Origin: Candidatus Woesearchaeota archaeon
Lineage (GTDB): Archaea > Nanobdellota > Nanobdellia > Woesearchaeales > GW2011-AR9
Direction of reading: 5' to 3'
NCBI GenBank assembly: GCA_018676855.1
Contig: JABHDY010000003.1
Location: forward strand, 212,136-276,135
Length of the DNA: 64,000 nucleotides
The notes under the pieces were generated by a model. It was not told where the DNA came from and ran no database searches. It saw nothing but the letters and a program-made list of their open reading frames with translations. This document shows, piece by piece, positions 59,043-64,000 of this stretch (its first letter is position 1; each line of letters opens with the position of its first letter). A program made the position numbers and the translations under genes.

Positions 59043-60967
59043 GCGACCCTAAACAAAATAAAACCGTCAAATTGTTGAACAAGGACAAACCTAAACGGTA
59101 ATGCTGCTGCATCATTAATCCTTTCTGTGATAAGTCCGCTAACCATTTCATTGGTCCACGAATCATCGTCCCTATACGAATCAGCCTTAACGGACTTAAT
59201 ATCGCCGTATGTAAATGCTAAGTACTCGTATTCATGATCTTTTAAGAATTTGTATACTATGTTAATATCCTTTTCTACAATGCCCTGCCTGAACTCACGT
59301 TCATCTTCACACCAGACACATGCGTCCATATTAACGCCAAGGACAAACCTGTTTGCTCTTTCACCGTACATGAAAACTTTACTGTTTAACGGTAAATTAT
59401 CTTTCATCCATACTAAACCTGAAACTTCGCTAGGAATTAACCGTCCGCCTGGTGGCCAGCCAGGATTAGTATTATGAAAATATTTTGCATGGCCAGACGT
59501 TGCAAAGATTCCGCCAACGAGTAAAAGTAAAACGACTATCCAAAGAACTTTTTGTTTCTTAAACAAGTTAGCTACTGTTAACATACCAAAGCCGACAAGG
59601 ATAGAGAACGGAATGGCAAGGAGCATCCACATTCTAAACGCGCCAAAACCTATTGGAAGGTTAAATGTCATTGAATTGACAAACAAAAAAGTAAACAGGA
59701 ACCATACAAGAACAACCATTAACCAATAATTTTTTGCTTTGAAAACTTTTTTATATTTTGCAAAGATAAATACAAGAACGATAACTAATAAAATTGAGAC
59801 AACAATTCCCCATCCAATCGGTTGGTTAATCATGTTCGTTTTCTGTGCCGTAAAAAAATCTGCAAACGTGTAAACACGGGTTGCACTTCCACCGTCAGGA
59901 CTAAACGTTCGCATGAACGCTGAACCAAACTGTGACAGAACAGAGGCGCTACCTGACGCTGCACCTTCAATAGCTGTTCCTGGCCGTGCCTGCATACGTA
60001 TCATATCTTTATACTTAAATGCCCACCAAAATAATGATAAAATTATTCCGTAGAGTGCAGATAATGCAATATGTTTCTGAAATTTTTTGGTATATATCCA
60101 TTTGACAATAAAATAAATTGCTGCCATAATGCCCAACTTAATTGCTTGGTACGGATGTGTTAAAAGTATTGCACCTGTCGCAATTCCTGTAATGTACGTC
60201 CATTTGGTATCTTTCGAAATCATTTCATAACAATAAATGAGTATAAAGAACAGTCCAGGGATAAGACTATGTGACCAGACAAAATGGCTCAGATAAGCAG
60301 GAATCATAGATAAAATGAACGTTGACGCTAATGCCACGTACGAACTTTTTGTTAACACCTTTACCATAAAGAAGAAAAATAAGAAGCCGAGAGCAATGAC
60401 AAGCGCGTTAAAGAATTTTATTGTCCATTGTGCATCGGGACTTGTTTGATGAAGGACACCCATCATCATTGAATATGCTGGCGGGTACGGGTCAAGATAA
60501 TTTACTTGCCTAAAATAATCAACATCTAACGTTTTTTCCGTTGCAACATATTTCATCTCTCGGACATATACCCACGGATCGTCATCTTCCATATACGAAT
60601 ATGCTAAACTTCCCGATGCGTACGTGTACAAGTTAAATGCGAAAAGTAATAAGAGTATAACGTATATTATTTGTTTCTTATTAATTTTTGACGGAAGTTT
60701 GAAATCTGAAATTATATTTTTTCTCCTTTTGATTACTGTGTAGAGGACTGTTATGATTGACAGTATAAGAAATACCCACCAATACAATGGAACATGTAAC
60801 GTGTTAAGAATAACGCCAACAACGGTAAATGTACACATTCCAATACCAACATGCATAATGTTCTTTTCAAAATTGTCTCTCGTATCTTTTATCTTTAATA
60901 TATGAGATACTGAATACCCAAAACCCCACATATACACAAAAAACAGAATAATTGTTACAATGTTCAT
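59039..60967 (-). CDS. GT-C type membrane protein (putative glycosyltransferase)
   Basis: The product is 642 aa from ATG 60967; the track start at 60979 would lie upstream of the expected transcription start given TTTATAAA at 60991-60998. About 12 membrane helices. The first large outer loop holds MEDDDPWVYVREMKYVATEK, an acidic metal-site-like motif as in STT3/PMT-type GT-C enzymes, followed by DPYPPAYSMMMGVLH. A C-terminal outer domain of about 130 aa contains GERANRFVLGVNMDACVWCEDE. It might be a second oligosaccharyltransferase-like enzyme or a polyprenyl-donor transferase; I cannot decide. Confidence 0.75.
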   Translation of the reverse strand: MNIVTIILFFVYMWGFGYSVSHILKIKDTRDNFEKNIMHVGIGMCTFTVVGVILNTLHVPLYWWVFLILSIITVLYTVIKRRKNIISDFKLPSKINKKQIIYVILLLLFAFNLYTYASGSLAYSYMEDDDPWVYVREMKYVATEKTLDVDYFRQVNYLDPYPPAYSMMMGVLHQTSPDAQWTIKFFNALVIALGFLFFFFMVKVLTKSSYVALASTFILSMIPAYLSHFVWSHSLIPGLFFILIYCYEMISKDTKWTYITGIATGAILLTHPYQAIKLGIMAAIYFIVKWIYTKKFQKHIALSALYGIILSLFWWAFKYKDMIRMQARPGTAIEGAASGSASVLSQFGSAFMRTFSPDGGSATRVYTFADFFTAQKTNMINQPIGWGIVVSILLVIVLVFIFAKYKKVFKAKNYWLMVVLVWFLFTFLFVNSMTFNLPIGFGAFRMWMLLAIPFSILVGFGMLTVANLFKKQKVLWIVVLLLLVGGIFATSGHAKYFHNTNPGWPPGGRLIPSEVSGLVWMKDNLPLNSKVFMYGERANRFVLGVNMDACVWCEDEREFRQGIVEKDINIVYKFLKDHEYEYLAFTYGDIKSVKADSYRDDDSWTNEMVSGLITERINDAAALPFRFVLVQQFDGFILFRVA

Positions 60968-60989
60968 TAGTGAGCCCATAATTACTAAA

Positions 60990-60999
60990 ATTTATAAAT
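60990..60999. promoter_or_regulatory. Single palindromic TATA box shared by two divergent genes
   Basis: ATTTATAAAT is a perfect palindrome centred at 60994.5. The plus-strand ATG (61021) is 26.5 nt away and the minus-strand ATG (60967) 27.5 nt away. No second TATA box is visible in the 53-nt spacer. Confidence 0.65.
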
Positions 61000-61020
61000 A
61001 TTGTGATTGCTGAGTCATGT

Positions 61021-61731
61021 ATGGACGATATAAATTATGACCATATTGAAAAGATGGAAGCCCATAATTGGTGGTATAAGGGAAAGAGAGACATATTTGA
61101 CAATATATTGTCTAAAAAGAAAAAGAAATTTACTTCTGCACTTGATATTGGCTGTGGTGTTGGTTCCCATTTAGGTGTTCTTAAGAAACATGCAGAAAAT
61201 GTTGAGGGTATTGACTTTTCTGCAAAGGCAGTATCGTACTGTAAAGCAAAAGGATGGAACACTGTTTCTAAAGGCGATGTCTGTAACCTTTCTCGAAATA
61301 CGAAATATGACGTGGTCTTATGCTCAGAATTGTTGGAACATGTTGATGATGTAAAGGCTGTTACAGAAATTTCGTCAGTGATGACAAAAGGTGGAGTGTT
61401 TATCTTTTCCGTTCCTGCCCATTCATATTTATGGAACGATAATGATATATTGAGTCATCATAAAAGAAGGTATGAAAAGAAACGGTTACGGAAGTTGTTA
61501 GAAAAAGATTTTACCATTCGCCGATTAAGTTACTGGAATTCTGTACTGTTCCTACCAACATGGCTATTTTATAAATTTAAACGAAAAGGTACGATGACTA
61601 ACAATCTTAATTTGGTACCAAAAGGGTTAAATGGATTATTGTACAAAATATTAAAGTTTGAGAATATGTTATTTCATAAAATTATGATGCCACAGGGAAT
61701 AACTCTTATTGGAGTGTGTACAAAAAAATGA
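61021..61731 (+). CDS. Class I SAM-dependent methyltransferase
   Basis: The product is 236 aa from ATG 61021 (leaderless distance from the shared TATA box; the track GTG 61003 is too close to it). Motif I ALDIGCGVGSHLGVLKKHAENVEGIDFS, then YDVVLCSELLEHVDDVKAVTEISSVMTKGGVFIFSVPAH. A hydrophobic C-terminal third (YWNSVLFLPTWLFYKF) is usual in glycan-cluster methyltransferases. It overlaps the next methyltransferase gene by ATGA. Confidence 0.87.
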   Translation: MDDINYDHIEKMEAHNWWYKGKRDIFDNILSKKKKKFTSALDIGCGVGSHLGVLKKHAENVEGIDFSAKAVSYCKAKGWNTVSKGDVCNLSRNTKYDVVLCSELLEHVDDVKAVTEISSVMTKGGVFIFSVPAHSYLWNDNDILSHHKRRYEKKRLRKLLEKDFTIRRLSYWNSVLFLPTWLFYKFKRKGTMTNNLNLVPKGLNGLLYKILKFENMLFHKIMMPQGITLIGVCTKK

Positions 61732-62342
61732 ACTTTACGCAGAACGTTATGAAACTGATAATAAGGAATATTAAAGGGAAGGCAGTATTAGATATTGGCA
61801 GTGCCGGCCAGGGAAATGTTAATTCCGATACGTGGATATTTGGCACATTACAAAAGTATGCGTCGTCACTTAAAGGCATTGATATTGAACCGTGTAATGA
61901 TCCTAATGTTACGGTTGGAAGTGCAGAAACATTTTCTTTCCGTGAAAAGTTTGACGTGATAACACTATTTGACGTTATTGAACATGTAGATAATGTTGGT
62001 ATTGCGTTAGAGAACATGAAAAAACATTTGAATGACGGTGGGAAGGTTATTATGACAACACCGAACATGACAAGTATTGGTCCATTTCTTGACGTGTTGT
62101 TATTGCGTGGAATTAAAAGTAATAAGACCCATACACTTGGGTATAACGCAAAGATGTTACATTATATGTTACGGAAACACGGATTTAAAGATATTAAGAT
62201 TAAATTTGATAAGTATCCACTTGCGGGAAACCATACTGGTGTAAAGAAACTATTTTCTGTTTTGAGATGTGTGTGTACATATCCTATAACTAGTATTTGG
62301 AAAGAATTTTCTCCCACATTATATGTAAGTGCTAAAGTATAA
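61728..62342 (+). CDS. Class I SAM-dependent methyltransferase (short)
   Basis: The product is 204 aa from ATG 61728, which overlaps the upstream stop (ATGA). Motif I AVLDIGSAGQGN is followed by FDVITLFDVIEHVDNVGIALENMKKHLNDGGKVIMTTPN, a Methyltransf_23-like pattern. It may work with its upstream neighbour on the same glycan. The last 11 nt overlap the convergent asparagine synthetase gene. Confidence 0.83.
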   Translation: MNFTQNVMKLIIRNIKGKAVLDIGSAGQGNVNSDTWIFGTLQKYASSLKGIDIEPCNDPNVTVGSAETFSFREKFDVITLFDVIEHVDNVGIALENMKKHLNDGGKVIMTTPNMTSIGPFLDVLLLRGIKSNKTHTLGYNAKMLHYMLRKHGFKDIKIKFDKYPLAGNHTGVKKLFSVLRCVCTYPITSIWKEFSPTLYVSAKV

Positions 62343-64000
62343 CGTTATCTTGTTCAATAAACTGTTTGTACCACATATGAAAATTTATCAATGTCCACAT
62401 TTGCCTACTGTAAAATAACGGCGACTTTTTGTAATTTTTTGTTATGGTCTGTATGTACTGTTTGTTAAAGTATGGATTTTTCATGAGTTCTTCTGTAAGA
62501 GGTTGCAGTTCTTTCAACCAATGATCGATAGGAACAAAGAACCGTTGTTTCTTTTGCGTGTGCCGTTTATGTGGCAACCTATTTTTCATAGTATTTCTAA
62601 GAATGTACTTATCTTTCATTCCCTGCAACTTTTGTTTTTCTGGCAGTTTAGATGCAAACTCAACAACACGGTGGTCCAGGAAGGGTACTCTTGCTTCAAT
62701 TCCGTGCGCCATGGTATTCTTATCAACTTTCATTAACAAATTTTCTGTTAGCAACTCTTTATTTTCAAACAATAATTGTTGGTTTAATGTATGGTTCTTA
62801 TATGTTTGATGAATACGTTTTCCCACAGGATTTGTTTGAACTTCTTTCAATAAATCGTTCTTTGTTGCTTTTTGTTTTTCTTTATCCGTAAAGATTGAAA
62901 TCATGCTTAAGAGAGCTTCCGTATCATTATTGGTTGAGATGAATTCTATCATTCGTTTCTTACCTTCCTCTCCAAGAGATTCCATATACGAAAAGAATGG
63001 TTTATAGTATTTGGACGGAATTCTTTGTAGAATTTTTCCTACTGACTTTCTTAATGAGAGAGGTATCTTTTGTATGTACTTCTTATGTAACATCATAAAT
63101 TTTTCTTGTTCATACCCTGCAAACTGTTCGTCCGCACCCTCTCCCGTTAACACAACTGTAACACTCTTTTTGGCTTCCTTAGATAATAAATATGTTGGGA
63201 TAGATGTCGGATCTCCCATAGGTTCATCTTGATGATACACAATTTGTGGTAAATGTTTAATAGAATTCATACCAATATGAAGTTCTGTATGGTCAGTATT
63301 GAAATGGTTCGCCATAATTTTTGCTCGTGACAGTTCAGATTCAGCATTTTCAAACCCAACAGAAAAAGTTTTGATATTATTTGAGAAATGTGTCATGAGT
63401 GAAACTATTGCTGACGAATCAACACCGCCCGATAAATAGACGCCTAACGGCACGTCAGACATTAATCTTTTTCCGACAGAATCTTTCAGTAACGGATAAA
63501 GTTGATTATTATGTTTTGGAACGGGATTCATCACAATGTTCCAATATTTTTTAATAGTAATTTTGTTATTTTTTAGGGTTAACGTATGTCCAGGTTGTAA
63601 TTTAAATATGTTTTTGAACATTGTTTCTGGTAATGGATTGGTATAGAACGAAAGGTAATTGTTAAGTGCTTTTACATTAACAGTTCTTTTTACTTCGTCA
63701 GATACTAAGATAGCTTTAATCTCTGACGCAAAATAAAAGTTATTTTTTATTTTTGTATAGTATAATGGTTTAATTCCCATCCTGTCTCGTGCAAGGAATA
63801 AAGATTTAGTTTTTGTATTGTAAATGGCAAACGCAAAACAACCGTTAAATTTTGTTACGCATTTCTCACCGTACTCTTCATACGCATGAACAATAACTTC
63901 CGTATCAGTTTTAGATTTGAAACGGTGACCTTTCCGTTGTAATTCCGTTTTTAACTCTTTATAATTATATATTTCACCGTTAAAAATGAGTTGTAATGAA
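62332..64000 (-). CDS. asnB: Asparagine synthetase, glutamine-hydrolysing (partial, N terminus beyond the window)
   Basis: The open frame continues past the track's internal Met at 63780 to the right edge, adding about 73 codons (FNGEIYNYKELK, TDTEVIVHAYEEYG, RDRMGIKPLYY), so the glutaminase domain is present except its N-terminal Cys. The synthetase domain has GVYLSGGVDSSAIV (PP-loop), EGADEQFAGYE and PFLDHRVVEFASKLP. It converts Asp to Asn using Gln; in glycan clusters AsnB homologues may amidate other carboxylates, such as uronic or nonulosonic acids (inference). Confidence 0.92.
   Translation of the reverse strand, partial: SLQLIFNGEIYNYKELKTELQRKGHRFKSKTDTEVIVHAYEEYGEKCVTKFNGCFAFAIYNTKTKSLFLARDRMGIKPLYYTKIKNNFYFASEIKAILVSDEVKRTVNVKALNNYLSFYTNPLPETMFKNIFKLQPGHTLTLKNNKITIKKYWNIVMNPVPKHNNQLYPLLKDSVGKRLMSDVPLGVYLSGGVDSSAIVSLMTHFSNNIKTFSVGFENAESELSRAKIMANHFNTDHTELHIGMNSIKHLPQIVYHQDEPMGDPTSIPTYLLSKEAKKSVTVVLTGEGADEQFAGYEQEKFMMLHKKYIQKIPLSLRKSVGKILQRIPSKYYKPFFSYMESLGEEGKKRMIEFISTNNDTEALLSMISIFTDKEKQKATKNDLLKEVQTNPVGKRIHQTYKNHTLNQQLLFENKELLTENLLMKVDKNTMAHGIEARVPFLDHRVVEFASKLPEKQKLQGMKDKYILRNTMKNRLPHKRHTQKKQRFFVPIDHWLKELQPLTEELMKNPYFNKQYIQTITKNYKKSPLFYSRQMWTLINFHMWYKQFIEQDNVIL

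Noticed and set aside
1-64000. CRISPR arrays, insertion sequences, prophage genes
   Set aside because: No regularly spaced direct repeats, transposase motifs or terminal-repeat-bounded units were seen on reading both strands.

Overview
The window is about 64 kb of AT-rich archaeal DNA. Several features point to a DPANN lineage of the Woesearchaeota/Pacearchaeota type. These are an AglB/STT3 oligosaccharyltransferase, two intron-containing tRNA genes with bulge-helix-bulge type splice sites, TATA boxes about 26-28 nt upstream of many start codons (leaderless transcription), GGTGA/GGAGG ribosome binding sites inside operons, a secreted protein starting MKKKGQVTVFIIVG, and a lipoprotein with a Cys-rich DSDGG module. 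The placement is an inference from protein style; no 16S gene is present.

Layout. 0-5.4 kb: a prepilin peptidase (cut by the left edge), two coiled-coil proteins with proline-rich tails, a mini histone-fold-like protein below the ORF-track cutoff, tRNA-Met/Ile2(CAT) and tRNA-Ser(TGA), a cupredoxin-like lipoprotein, a zinc-ribbon protein, exonuclease III and a DUF483 protein. 5.4-11.2 kb: secreted proteins, two of which carry NlpC/P60-like Cys/His motifs. 11.2-31 kb: AglB fused to a parvulin domain, then surface-glycan genes: GT2+DUF2304, three GT4 enzymes, three radical SAM proteins, a Gfo/Idh/MocA oxidoreductase, an AftB-like GT-C enzyme, a capsule-synthase-like GT-B protein, a DPPR-synthase-like UbiA prenyltransferase and an alkaline-phosphatase-superfamily enzyme. 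31-37 kb: PHP phosphoesterase, a divergent pair of HIT-like proteins, tandem nucleotidyltransferase-like paralogues, a second alkaline-phosphatase-superfamily enzyme and a small RHH-like protein.

37-50.5 kb is the most unusual part. A CBS-SDR fusion and an APS-kinase-like protein face an apparent 11-kb minus-strand operon for a nonulosonic-acid-type sugar. The operon runs: RmlC-like cupin; PseC-like aminotransferase fused to an aldo/keto reductase; CMP-sugar cytidylyltransferase fused to a GSA-type aminotransferase; FkbM methyltransferase; GNAT fused to HAD fused to ATP-grasp; GAPDH-like protein; PseI; sulfotransferase-like protein. Several steps that are normally separate proteins are fused, and PseB and PseG are not visible.

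50.7-64 kb: a methyltransferase, a Wzx-like flippase, a second sulfotransferase-like protein, a GC-rich intergenic element with nested inverted repeats (candidate structured RNA), and a set that could make and use a CDP-amino-alcohol: LicC-like cytidylyltransferase fused to a SerK/ParB-like domain, a CobD/HisC-like PLP enzyme and a CDP-alcohol phosphotransferase. It ends with a lipoprotein, three methyltransferases, a large GT-C-type membrane protein and an asparagine synthetase cut by the right edge.

Taken together this is a surface-glycan island. Nucleotide and polyprenyl sugars are made and decorated (acetyl, methyl, perhaps sulfate or phospho-amino-alcohol), flipped, and attached to proteins by AglB. 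No stretch over 300 bases lacks a gene, and I see no CRISPR array, insertion sequence, rRNA or replication origin.
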